A program made the translations under genes and the position numbers. From SZUA-430 sp040080835 (lineage in GTDB: Bacteria > Pseudomonadota > Alphaproteobacteria > Micropepsales > Micropepsaceae): a DNA stretch of 64,000 bases. The notes below the pieces were generated by a model that saw only the letters and a list, made by a program, of their open reading frames with translations, made no database searches and was not told where the DNA came from. The stretch lies in contig JBEBHP010000018.1 in the NCBI GenBank assembly GCA_040080835.1, forward strand, positions 28,979 to 92,978. The letters run 5' to 3'. Positions within the stretch are counted from its first letter, which is position 1, and every line of letters begins with the position of its first letter. Shown piece after piece: positions 16,562 to 24,266 of this stretch.

Positions 16562-16574
16562 TTGTGCAGCGCAA
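16562..16574. promoter_or_regulatory. TGC-rich dyad upstream of ccr, identical to one before etfBA
   Basis: TTGTGCAGCGCAA here is the exact reverse complement of the 13-mer upstream of etfB. It lies 54 bases before the ccr start codon, a position suited to repression or activation near the promoter. PhaR-type binding is the leading idea from the TGC/GCA half-sites but is inferred. Confidence 0.45.
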
Positions 16575-16663
16575 TATAAGCTCGGAATTGTGTTCAACGG
16601 AAACATCAGTCAAAACAATAAAGTAACAAATTATATGGTTAATTTGTACTTTTCAGCAATTCG

Positions 16664-16678
16664 TGTTGCGCCGCAACA
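16664..16678. promoter_or_regulatory. Perfect 7-bp dyad TGTTGCG-C-CGCAACA upstream of ccr
   Basis: A perfect inverted repeat of seven bases around one central base, about 155 bases before ccr. Its core is the same as the dyad before the KAS III-like gene apart from the central base. The surrounding 16575-16670 is AT-rich. It may be a second operator of the ccr operon. Confidence 0.35.
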
Positions 16679-16725
16679 ACATATTGCCCAAAACCCCATC
16701 TCCTGCAGTACCCTCTTGTTCTTGT

Positions 16726-16771
16726 CCTCCCCAACGCAGTTGGGGAGGTGGGTGCGCTTCGCCGAAGGCGA
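16726..16771. repeat. Double-hairpin REP-like intergenic element
   Basis: A perfect 10-bp stem CCTCCCCAAC/GTTGGGGAGG with a 3-base loop (16726-16748) is followed by a second stem TCGCC/GGCGA (16759-16771) and a GGAGGGGT stretch. Elements beginning with this kind of CCTCCCC hairpin are widespread intergenic repeats in alphaproteobacteria. It may also end transcription of the minus-strand gene that stops just beyond it. Copy number cannot be judged from one window. Confidence 0.5.
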
Positions 16772-16807
16772 TGCTGCACTCGGAGGGGTCGGCACCAACC
16801 GCAACCC

Positions 16808-17122
16808 CTAGTTCAACTCAAATTCCCCGCGAAGAGAGAAGATGATCTTCGCCGCTTCTTCGCTGATCAAGCGCAGGTGCGTATGGCCAGAAAGTCCCAT
16901 GTGGTTGGCCGCAATATCGAACAAATATTCAGCGATTTCAGTGGCAGATGCACGCTCATCCATCAGCATGACATAGGCGCGATCAGCGTAGGTGTCATAC
17001 TCGTCGCTGGCATCGGCAACTTCAATGCCATTCACGCCGATCGGATCCCAGTGCTCCATCAGCACCTGACGCATGCGCTTTCGATTTTCGCGCAACTGGT
17101 ACTTGTTTCGTCCGTTTGCCAT
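16808..17122 (-). CDS. Conserved hypothetical protein with WDPIGV motif
   Basis: A 104-residue soluble protein. It has a basic N-terminus, then LMEHWDPIGVNGIEV, an acidic DEYDTYADRAYVMLMD and ASATEIAEYLFDIAANHMGL. This WDPIGV ... DEYD ... hydrophobic helix ... MGL layout recurs in short proteins scattered through proteobacteria with no known function. The first ATG (MANGRNKYQL) is chosen; a TTG two codons upstream is open. It lies upstream of ccr, separated by the REP-like hairpins. Confidence 0.65.
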   Translation of the reverse strand: MANGRNKYQLRENRKRMRQVLMEHWDPIGVNGIEVADASDEYDTYADRAYVMLMDERASATEIAEYLFDIAANHMGLSGHTHLRLISEEAAKIIFSLRGEFELN

Positions 17123-17213
17123 TTGCAATGCTGAGTTGATGTTGTGGCTTTTACCACAGCCGTGTCGCGTGTTTCAGAAAATGCACAGCCGCCAAAATTA
17201 CATACCTTCCGCA

Positions 17214-17353
17214 GTCATCCCGGACGCATTGCATCGCGAAGCGGTGCTGTGCGTCCGGGACCCATTCGTGGTGACACTTATCCGAACTCACCTCACCACG
17301 CATGGTTCCCGCTCGCAACGTAGCACTGCGTGCCGCATAGCGAGCAGGATGAC
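17214..17353. repeat. 140-bp structured intergenic repeat, copy A
   Basis: Bounded by GTCATCC at one end and GGATGAC at the other. Inside are a perfect 11-bp stem TCCCGGACGCA/TGCGTCCGGGA, a 7-bp stem GTGGTGA/TCACCAC and a CTCGC/GCGAG stem. A second copy of exactly the same length and orientation lies about 1.17 kb further on, on the other side of the DUF1684 gene. Conserved stems suggest a REP/RPE-type element folded as DNA or RNA. It has no coding capacity. Confidence 0.8.
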
Positions 17354-17388
17354 AACGAAGACATTCGGATGTTGATTTCCTCATCCCC

Positions 17389-18309
17389 TCAATGCTTCGG
17401 CGGGCTCTTCTCCCCCGCGCGCAGCGCCACCGGAATATGATCCGTCGCCAGCGGGCAGTTGTAGTGCGGCGACCTCGCGCAGTTCGGGTTATAGGCGCGG
17501 TTGAAATCGATGGTCAGCCGCTCCGGCAACCCCTTCACATCAATGTCGATATAGCGCCCGACGCCATAGGTCTCGTGCCCGCTGAGTTCGTCCAGGAAAA
17601 ACATCGACAGGCTCTTGATCTTCGCCGGGTCAGTCTCGTCGCTATAGAGCCCAAGCTTCACGTCCTTCCCCGCAATCGCGAAATTCGCAATACCCACGCG
17701 ATTGAAGCGCTTCAGCCAGCCACGCGATGTCTGAAAGTCCACCGGTTCGGCGCTCGGCGCAGCTTCCACCTTGGCTTCCACGATGGCCGAAGGATCATAG
17801 GCAAAATGCTCCAGCCCCTTGAAGTCACGCGCCACCGGGTTCGCCTGATTGTAGACCATCACGCGCAGCCCGTTCACGCCAGCATCCACCTGTGTAGTCG
17901 CAAACCTTACGTCTATACCTTTGCCGAGCGGTACACGCTGGGTCTCGTCGAGTGCAAACTCTTCCGCCTTGAAGTCATGCATGACTTTCGCTTTGCCACT
18001 CTTGTACGTGATGACGACGTGGCTGCCGCTTCGCGGTTGCCCCATGTTCCAGCGATACTGCAGCACCTTCTGCTTGCGTGTCGAAAGCCAGGCACTCTCG
18101 CCATCCTTCAGGTAAACGGCATCATCGATTTTGAGGATTGCAAACTCGTTGGACGACCAGGCCGCGTTCTCCGACGCACGCCACTTTTCCCAGTCGGCAA
18201 CCGCAGTCGATCCCGATTCAACGCTCGATGTCAGGGGCGGGTTGGTCGGCACGTCGGCCGCGCAACCTGCGAGCAACAATAGAGTCAAGGCAATCACGAA
18301 GCGCGTCAT
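17389..18309 (-). CDS. DUF1684-domain lipoprotein
   Basis: A 306-residue protein with a lipoprotein signal peptide (MTRFVIALTLLLLAGC, lipidated Cys16). The DUF1684 signature DFNRAYNPNCARSPHYNCPLA lies near the C-terminus, and YKSGKAKVMHDFKAEEFALD and VGRYIDIDV fit the same family. The function of the family is unknown. Two adjacent ATGs are possible; the second gives better spacing to aagga. The gene is flanked on both sides by copies of a 140-bp intergenic repeat in direct orientation, which may mark insertion or repeat expansion around it. Confidence 0.88.
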   Translation of the reverse strand: MTRFVIALTLLLLAGCAADVPTNPPLTSSVESGSTAVADWEKWRASENAAWSSNEFAILKIDDAVYLKDGESAWLSTRKQKVLQYRWNMGQPRSGSHVVITYKSGKAKVMHDFKAEEFALDETQRVPLGKGIDVRFATTQVDAGVNGLRVMVYNQANPVARDFKGLEHFAYDPSAIVEAKVEAAPSAEPVDFQTSRGWLKRFNRVGIANFAIAGKDVKLGLYSDETDPAKIKSLSMFFLDELSGHETYGVGRYIDIDVKGLPERLTIDFNRAYNPNCARSPHYNCPLATDHIPVALRAGEKSPPKH

Positions 18310-18381
18310 CATCAATCCTTCAGCGGTTCGCAGCAATGAAGCGTGAACCGGCCCCGTCGTCAACGCTTACCCCCAATCACC

Positions 18382-18521
18382 GTCATCCCGGACGCATTGC
18401 ATCGCGAAGCGGTGCTGTGCGTCAGGGACCCACTCGTGATGAGGGATATCCAGAGACGTGTCACCACGCATGGTTCCCGCTCGCAACGCAGCACTTCCTG
18501 CCGCATAGCGAGCAGGATGAC
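18382..18521. repeat. 140-bp structured intergenic repeat, copy B
   Basis: Same ends (GTCATCC/GGATGAC), same length and orientation as copy A. The first stem now has one mismatch (TGCGTCAGGGA) and the central loop sequences differ, while the last 70 bases are almost the same. It lies between the DUF1684 gene and ecm, ending 111 bases before the ecm start, so it could affect ecm expression. Confidence 0.8.
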
Positions 18522-18599
18522 ATGCGCGGGGTTGGAAATGGAGAGCGCGGTCCTCAGCCGAATTGCGCCACACCCGTTTCTGCTGTTACATCGCTGCTG

Positions 18600-18610
18600 C
18601 TGCATTGCAG
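18600..18610. promoter_or_regulatory. CTGC-N3-GCAG dyad just upstream of ecm
   Basis: CTGCATTGCAG, extended to GCTGC-ATT-GCAGC, lies 22 bases before the ecm ATG. CTGC-N3-GCAG is the published form of the PhaR operator in Paracoccus and Rhodobacter relatives. Position next to the ribosome site would suit repression. Regulation is inferred. Confidence 0.4.
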
Positions 18611-18632
18611 CGAAAGCGAAAACGGACTCGAA

Positions 18633-20597
18633 ATGCGCGACAAACCCTGGATATTCCGCACCTACGCAGGTCATTCGACGGCCCAGGCGTCCAACGCGCT
18701 TTACCGGCAGAACCTTGCTCGCGGACAGACTGGCCTATCGGTCGCGTTCGATCTGCCGACGCAGACGGGTTACGATTCCGACGACGCGCGCTCAAAAGGC
18801 GAGGTTGGCAAGGTCGGAGTTCCTGTCTCTCACCTCGGCGACATGCGCGCGCTGTTCGACGGCATTCCACTTGGCACGATGAATACGTCGATGACAATCA
18901 ACGCGACGGCGCCGTGGCTGCTCGCGCTCTACATCGCCGTGGCGGACGAGGCAGGTGTGTCGCGCAAGGACTTGGCTGGCACGACGCAGAACGACATCAT
19001 CAAGGAATACCTTTCGCGCGGCACCTATATCTATCCGCCCAAGCCATCGCTGAAGCTGACGGCAGACACGATCGCCTTCACTTATCGCGAGCTGCCGAAA
19101 TGGAACCCGGTCAATGTCTGCTCCTACCATTTGCAGGAAGCGGGCGCGACGCCAGTGCAGGAACTCAGCTACGCACTCGCCGCCGCAATCGCGATCCTCG
19201 ACGAGGTCAAGAACAGCGGCCAGGTCCCGGCCGCAGAATTCGGCCGCGTCTTCGGTCGCATCTCGTTCTTCGTAAATGCCGGCATTCGGTTCGTCACCGA
19301 AGTCTGCAAGATGCGCGCTTTCAACGAGCTCTGGGATGAACTCGGCCGCACGCGATACGGAGTGACTGGCGAGAAAGACCTGTTGTTCCGCTATGGCGTG
19401 CAGGTGAACTCCTTGGGCCTGACGGAACAACAGCCCGAGAATAACGTCTATCGAATTCTGCTGGAAATGCTCGCCGTCACGCTGTCGAAGAACGCCCGCG
19501 CCCGCTCGGTGCAGTTGCCCGCGTGGAACGAAGCGCTCGGCCTGCCCCGTCCCTGGGACCAGCAATGGTCGCTGCGCGCGCAGCAGATACTCGCTCTCGA
19601 AACCGATCTGCTTGAATACGGCGACCTGTTTGACGGTTCACCGGTCATCCTCGCCAAAGTCGACGAACTGAAGCGAGAGGCGTTGTCCGAACTGGCCGCG
19701 ATCGACGGGATGGGCGGCGCGATCAAGGCCGTCGAGATCGGCTATATCAAGGAGCGCCTGGTCGAATCAAACGCAGCCCGCGTCTCCGCTATTGAATCAG
19801 GCGACCAAACCGTTATCGGCGTCAACGCCTACAGGGAAACAGCGCAGCCCGGCTTGTCCGGTGGTTCCTCGTCGGTCGTCACCGTCGATGCGTCGGCAGA
19901 ACGCGACCAGATCGAGCGCCTCACGGCATGGCGCAAATCACGCAACGCCAGCGTGGTGAACACCGCCCTTGATGCTCTTCGCCAGGCCGCAACCAGTGGT
20001 GCCAACATCATGGAGCCGTCGATCGCGTGCGCAAAGGCTGGTGTCACGACAGGAGAGTGGGCAGGAATGCTGCGCAAGGCATTCGGCGAGTTCCGCGCCC
20101 CGACAGGCGTCGCCGCTGCGCCTCGCCTGTCGAACGACGAAGCCATTGGCGCCCTGCGTGAGCGCGCGAAATCACTGACGGCAAAGCTTGGCCGCGCGCC
20201 TGGATTGCTCGTCGCCAAGCCCGGCCTCGATGGTCATTCGAATGGCGCTGAGCAGATCGCCTTCCGTGCGCGCGACTGCGGTTTCGCGGTGGCCTATGAC
20301 GGCATCCGTTTGACGCCGGTCGAAATAGCCAGGGCTGCCAAAGAAAAGAAGCCGCACGTCATCGGTCTCTCGATTCTCTCAGGCAGCCACAAGGAACTCG
20401 TGGCTGAGGTCATGCACGAACTCAAGTCCGCGGGCATCACAAATACGCCGGTCATCGTTGGCGGAATTGTCCCGCCGGAAGACGAAGCCGAGTTGATGGC
20501 AATGGGCGTCTCCCGAATCTATACACCGAAGGACTTCGATCTGAACGCCATCATGTCTGACATGCTTGGCATGGCCGACGGCCCGGCGCAGGGCTGA
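18633..20597 (+). CDS. ecm: Ethylmalonyl-CoA mutase
   Basis: Coenzyme B12-dependent mutase converting (2R)-ethylmalonyl-CoA to (2S)-methylsuccinyl-CoA, the step before Mcd. It has 654 residues, shorter than methylmalonyl-CoA mutase and as expected for Ecm. The substrate barrel begins RTYAGHSTAQASNALYRQNL and VAFDLPTQTGYDSDD, and TMNTSMTINATAPWLLALY follows. The C-terminal B12 domain has the DxHxxG motif at LDGHSNGAEQ, with the cobalt-ligand His at about residue 535, then SILSGSHKELV. The chosen ATG starts the conserved region; the frame is open further upstream through the 140-bp repeat but is not conserved. The ribosome site is weak. Confidence 0.96.
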   Translation: MRDKPWIFRTYAGHSTAQASNALYRQNLARGQTGLSVAFDLPTQTGYDSDDARSKGEVGKVGVPVSHLGDMRALFDGIPLGTMNTSMTINATAPWLLALYIAVADEAGVSRKDLAGTTQNDIIKEYLSRGTYIYPPKPSLKLTADTIAFTYRELPKWNPVNVCSYHLQEAGATPVQELSYALAAAIAILDEVKNSGQVPAAEFGRVFGRISFFVNAGIRFVTEVCKMRAFNELWDELGRTRYGVTGEKDLLFRYGVQVNSLGLTEQQPENNVYRILLEMLAVTLSKNARARSVQLPAWNEALGLPRPWDQQWSLRAQQILALETDLLEYGDLFDGSPVILAKVDELKREALSELAAIDGMGGAIKAVEIGYIKERLVESNAARVSAIESGDQTVIGVNAYRETAQPGLSGGSSSVVTVDASAERDQIERLTAWRKSRNASVVNTALDALRQAATSGANIMEPSIACAKAGVTTGEWAGMLRKAFGEFRAPTGVAAAPRLSNDEAIGALRERAKSLTAKLGRAPGLLVAKPGLDGHSNGAEQIAFRARDCGFAVAYDGIRLTPVEIARAAKEKKPHVIGLSILSGSHKELVAEVMHELKSAGITNTPVIVGGIVPPEDEAELMAMGVSRIYTPKDFDLNAIMSDMLGMADGPAQG

Positions 20598-20840
20598 CAC
20601 CCAAGCGATTTTGTCGCAATCATTCAGTCTTGAAATCTGGGAAGTATGTTCTATATTTGTTCCTTCTGCGTCTGAAGGGCGAAATTCCTCGGGCGCCAGC
20701 TGCAACTTGACAATTGAATATAAGAAATATGCCGGTTCCTGGGCTGTTCGGGAGGGGCACCATAACTTCGTCCGACGGCGCTGGGGATTGCACCCGAATT
20801 CGCGACGACAGGCTTTGACCAGGCCACAATCAACCGCGAT

Positions 20841-21755
20841 ATGATCGGTATTGATGGCGCGGAAGTCAGTTTGTCTGGCGTGCAAGTATGGGAATTTGAG
20901 GTGACTGTCGTCGAGCCATCGCAACTGACATTCATCACGACCTGCAAAGGGCGGCTCGCGCATCTGCAAAGATCGCTTCCGCACATGCTCGCCCAGGGCG
21001 GAGCGCGTGTTGTTGTGGTGGACTACGACTGTCCGGACGGCACGGCCGCCTGGGTCCGCTCAAGCCACCCTGACGTGAAGGTCGTCCGCGTTGAGAATAC
21101 ACCCGGGTTCAACATTGCCCGGGCCCGCAATCTGGGAGCAGCCGCCGCCGAAACCGACTGGTTCGCATTTCTTGATGCCGACATTCTGCTGTCGCCGGAA
21201 TTCACCAGAGCCGTTTTGCCAACATTGCAGCCCAACCTCTATTTCAGGGCCAAGCCTGTAACCAGGCAGAATTGGGGCACCGTCGTGTGTTCGCGACACA
21301 ATTTTCTCAAGGCTGGCGGGTATGACGAAAACTACGCCGGCTGGGGCGGCGAGGATGATGATTTCTACGAGACACTCCAATGGTGTGGCGCCAGGCGGGC
21401 GTCTTTTCCGGGGGCCCTCCTGACAGAGGTCACTCACTCCGACGAATTGCGGGTACGGTTTCACCAAACGTCCAAAGTGATGTCCCTTCGGATCAATCAG
21501 CATTACCGACGCATCAAGTTCGATCTCATGAACCTTGCGCGCGCACGGCTACCCGAAAATGATCGCCGCGAGATTTATCAGAAAGTGACAGGCGCCATGC
21601 TGGAACTCGAAAAAGGCACGGAACAGGAATGCACCGTCACGCTCAAGTTGGCTGATCTGCAGTTTGTGCCGCCCGCAACAGATTCGACGCAGGCACCGTT
21701 GCGGGTCGCAAGAATGTCGAGAGTCATTCAATACGGTTTGAAATTGCAGCCCTAA
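20841..21755 (+). CDS. Family 2 glycosyltransferase with galactosyltransferase-type C-terminus
   Basis: A 304-residue predicted sugar transferase. The GT-A fold is shown by FITTCKGRLAHLQRSL, the metal/nucleotide-sugar DAD motif FLDADILLS (about 112-114) and the acceptor-site motif GWGGEDDDF (167-175) typical of galactosyltransferase and chondroitin-polymerase type enzymes. No signal peptide or membrane helix is seen, so it acts in the cytoplasm. A GTG start 20 codons later, after ggga, is an alternative. It is an isolated gene; the acceptor is unknown. Confidence 0.85.
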   Translation: MIGIDGAEVSLSGVQVWEFEVTVVEPSQLTFITTCKGRLAHLQRSLPHMLAQGGARVVVVDYDCPDGTAAWVRSSHPDVKVVRVENTPGFNIARARNLGAAAAETDWFAFLDADILLSPEFTRAVLPTLQPNLYFRAKPVTRQNWGTVVCSRHNFLKAGGYDENYAGWGGEDDDFYETLQWCGARRASFPGALLTEVTHSDELRVRFHQTSKVMSLRINQHYRRIKFDLMNLARARLPENDRREIYQKVTGAMLELEKGTEQECTVTLKLADLQFVPPATDSTQAPLRVARMSRVIQYGLKLQP

Positions 21756-21767
21756 CGGATCGGCCTC

Positions 21768-22238
21768 TTATTGCGGCTTGGGCTTCGGGTCAGAATTTCC
21801 AATATCGTGCGAATATTTCCACGAGCCGTCGGGCTGCTTCGCCCATACTGTCAGGTACGTCCCATGGACGAGAACGTTCGAACCTGGTGCACCGGTGTAG
21901 GTCCAGCGTCCCCAAACGACGACCTGGCTGCCATCGGTCGAAGCCACGCCTTCCTTTGGCTCCCAGTTCAGCTTGCTGCCGTCATTTGAGTCCTTCGCCA
22001 TCGAAGCGCGAATGTCGGCCGGCCCTCGTATCTGTTCACCAGGACCGAACTTGATGGCGGTGGGTGCTGCATAGGTGCCAAACGCCTCGGCAACGCCTTT
22101 TTCTTGGGCCATCTTCGCAAACGCCCGGTCCGCATTCATCGCGTCATCGATGGGTCCCGCCATGGAGCCTGCCGCAGTTGACAAGTACACCAGCGCTCCC
22201 CAGGTAACCCGCGCAGCAAGAGATTTCGTCGTAACAGA
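21768..22238 (-). CDS. Secreted NTF2/SnoaL-like (DUF4440-type) protein
   Basis: A 156-residue protein with a signal peptide (VTWGALVYLSTAAGSMA) and an NTF2-like fold: MNADRAFAKMAQEKGVAEAF, then EGVASTDGSQVVVWGRWTY and HGTYLTVWAKQPDGSWKYSHDIG. Family members are small cone-shaped proteins, some enzymes, many of unknown function. The periplasm is the likely location. An ATG eight codons earlier exists but the chosen one precedes the conserved signal. Divergent from the next gene. Confidence 0.78.
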   Translation of the reverse strand, partial: SVTTKSLAARVTWGALVYLSTAAGSMAGPIDDAMNADRAFAKMAQEKGVAEAFGTYAAPTAIKFGPGEQIRGPADIRASMAKDSNDGSKLNWEPKEGVASTDGSQVVVWGRWTYTGAPGSNVLVHGTYLTVWAKQPDGSWKYSHDIGNSDPKPKPQ

Positions 22239-22431
22239 CATTGCACCCGCTCCATCTTCCAAAAGTCACATCCGCATCCTGATTGCTGTGATTAGGGCAT
22301 TCAATCCCGGTACTGACAAATTGCTGCCACGTTTTGATCACAATTCTGGGATGAGTTCACCATGTGGGGTAATCCGCCCTGCAAATTCAATCCTGTGGCG
22401 CAGTATGCGCCATCAAAGGGGACAGAAAGTC

Positions 22432-23514
22432 ATGGCCCGGCTCGGATCAGCGTCAACCTACGACCGAAACTACAGTCCCACGGACCGTGCGTATAATTGG
22501 GGGCGCAAGGGCGTAGAGGTAGAGCCGCCACTCGTGCGCAACTGGCTTGGATGGCACACGGAAACCAGTTTGCAGCTCCGCGTCGACAATCTGAAGCGGC
22601 GCGTGCACGGTTCCGGTGTGCGCTTTCATCACTCAACCACCATATTTTTGGGAGTTGGCGTGTTTCTGGCCGCCCTGTTTGTCGACTACAATATCATCCA
22701 CGAATTCTGGACGCGTGCACTCTCGAACGAGTTCGGCGAAGTTCCGGCCGGATTGGCAACGACAGTTGCCGCGAAGTCCATGCAGGTGCTTTTTGGCACG
22801 CTCGCCATCCATTACCTCATCTCTCACATAGGCCATGGCGGACGGGTTGCCTATTCGTTGTTCATATTTGCCATTACGGCCGTCATGATCGTTGGCATAG
22901 GATTGCTGTGGGCGAACAACAGCTTGCCGGCCGGATCTCAGGTCTTTGGCTTTGATGTCAACTCATCGGCGCAGTCTGTCGACGAATTCATGAAAAGCCT
23001 GGGCGTAAAGCCGCCGCGTGCGGCACCAATTCCGGCGGAAGTGAAGGCCCTGAAGAAATACGAAGTGATCATCTGGTTGTTCTCTCTGGGTGTGATCTTT
23101 CTCGTGGTGGCATCGATCGGCGCCATGGCGCTGCACTCGGCAATGCGTGGTTTTACGGGCATGACAGGTGGCGCGCTTTATGACAGTCACGCCGATGCCC
23201 GCCACGGCAATCGCGTCCGTGACGACCTGAAGCATGCCGAACTGGACCTGAAGCTTTTCCAGAAGGACGAAGGCATTTTTGCCCGCTCCAAGCTGTCTGA
23301 GTTCGTTTCCGTCTATACTGAAGGTGTGGTTGCGGGCGGCTACCGGAACGGCACGCGCAAGCGGCTGTTGGACAAGGCAAGCTCTGCCGCCCAGATCGTG
23401 CTGGCAGAGCATGGTGGTGGCTATGCGTCGTCGGATGACAACGTGGAAGACATCAACGATTACCGTCAGCGGCCCGCGGCGCATGCTGGCGTCAGCGTCG
23501 ACGCTGCGGAATAA
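22432..23514 (+). CDS. Hypothetical three-helix membrane protein, partner of vWA protein
   Basis: A 360-residue protein, not recognised. A cytoplasmic N-terminus rich in Tyr and Arg is followed by three membrane helices at about 68-84, 113-125/138-156 and 232-251, and a C-terminal soluble part of about 100 residues with charged helices (HAELDLKLFQKDEG). Between helices lies a periplasmic segment with a Pro-rich stretch. It is 26 bases upstream of a secreted vWA-like protein gene on the same strand, and the two are probably an operon. A longer upstream frame overlaps the divergent gene and is not used. Confidence 0.7.
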   Translation: MARLGSASTYDRNYSPTDRAYNWGRKGVEVEPPLVRNWLGWHTETSLQLRVDNLKRRVHGSGVRFHHSTTIFLGVGVFLAALFVDYNIIHEFWTRALSNEFGEVPAGLATTVAAKSMQVLFGTLAIHYLISHIGHGGRVAYSLFIFAITAVMIVGIGLLWANNSLPAGSQVFGFDVNSSAQSVDEFMKSLGVKPPRAAPIPAEVKALKKYEVIIWLFSLGVIFLVVASIGAMALHSAMRGFTGMTGGALYDSHADARHGNRVRDDLKHAELDLKLFQKDEGIFARSKLSEFVSVYTEGVVAGGYRNGTRKRLLDKASSAAQIVLAEHGGGYASSDDNVEDINDYRQRPAAHAGVSVDAAE

Positions 23515-23540
23515 TTGGCCACAACAAACGGCCTGATTGG

Positions 23541-24266
23541 GTGGGTAGAACCGTGTTAGTGTTTCGAACAATAGCTCTCGCTGCAGCCACAATTTTTGTG
23601 GGCGGGTTGGCATTTCTGGCGACGAACGCCGGGGCAAACGTGCCACCACCCGCACTCACGAACCCGCCGCAGACCATCGTGATTGGCGTCGACCTGTCGA
23701 CATCCAACCCGCTCATCCGCGATCCCGGGTTTGCGTTCAAGGTGTCAGAGCGGATCAAACCATTGATTTCGGGGCTGGCGCCACATTCTCGCGTGCTGCT
23801 CAGGTCGTTCGGGTCCTACAACTCAAGCGCCAACTCCGCATTGTCCTTTGACATCACGATCGCGCCGAAAACCGCGCGCGCGGACGACATGGCGAAGCTG
23901 ATCTCCGGCGTGATCGCTGGAATCCCCCAGATGATCCAGCAGGGTCGCCTTCAGGCACAGAACTCGACGAACATCGTCCCCTTCCTCATGAACATGTCCA
24001 AGGTTGTCGATTGCCGTGTGATGCCGGTCCACGTGATCCTGGCAAGCGACGGGGTGGAAGACTCTCAGGTTGCCAATCTCTCGCGACGGAACTCAACTCT
24101 TCCCGCGCCGTCCGTGGCACCGTTCCCGGGCTGTGAAGAATTGCAGATCCTCGGCATTGGCCGCGGCCTGAACTCGCCAAACGACACCCAGCGCCTCTAC
24201 GGCGAGTGGCAGTTCTGGGCTCAGGCGGCAGGTTTCAAGTCCTTCGTCGGCCTCAACGACTGGTAA
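23541..24266 (+). CDS. Secreted von Willebrand A-like protein
   Basis: A 241-residue protein (GTG start; a second GTG four codons later is equally good) with an N-terminal signal anchor. A vWA-like domain starts at TIVIGVDLSTSNPLI, where DLSTS fits the metal-ion MIDAS pattern DxSxS, and VHVILASDGVED supplies the later Asp. Such domains bind protein partners through a divalent metal. Its partner may be the membrane protein encoded just upstream. The last 14 bases overlap the convergent gluQ gene. Confidence 0.72.
   Translation: MGRTVLVFRTIALAAATIFVGGLAFLATNAGANVPPPALTNPPQTIVIGVDLSTSNPLIRDPGFAFKVSERIKPLISGLAPHSRVLLRSFGSYNSSANSALSFDITIAPKTARADDMAKLISGVIAGIPQMIQQGRLQAQNSTNIVPFLMNMSKVVDCRVMPVHVILASDGVEDSQVANLSRRNSTLPAPSVAPFPGCEELQILGIGRGLNSPNDTQRLYGEWQFWAQAAGFKSFVGLNDW

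Noticed and set aside
17392..18282. 296-codon plus-strand frame opposite the DUF1684 gene
   Set aside because: The other strand has signal peptide, lipobox and DUF1684 signature; this one has none.
18138..18632. Extended N-terminus for ethylmalonyl-CoA mutase
   Set aside because: The extra 165 codons read through the 140-bp repeat and have no similarity; normal Ecm length is reached from the ATG at 18633.
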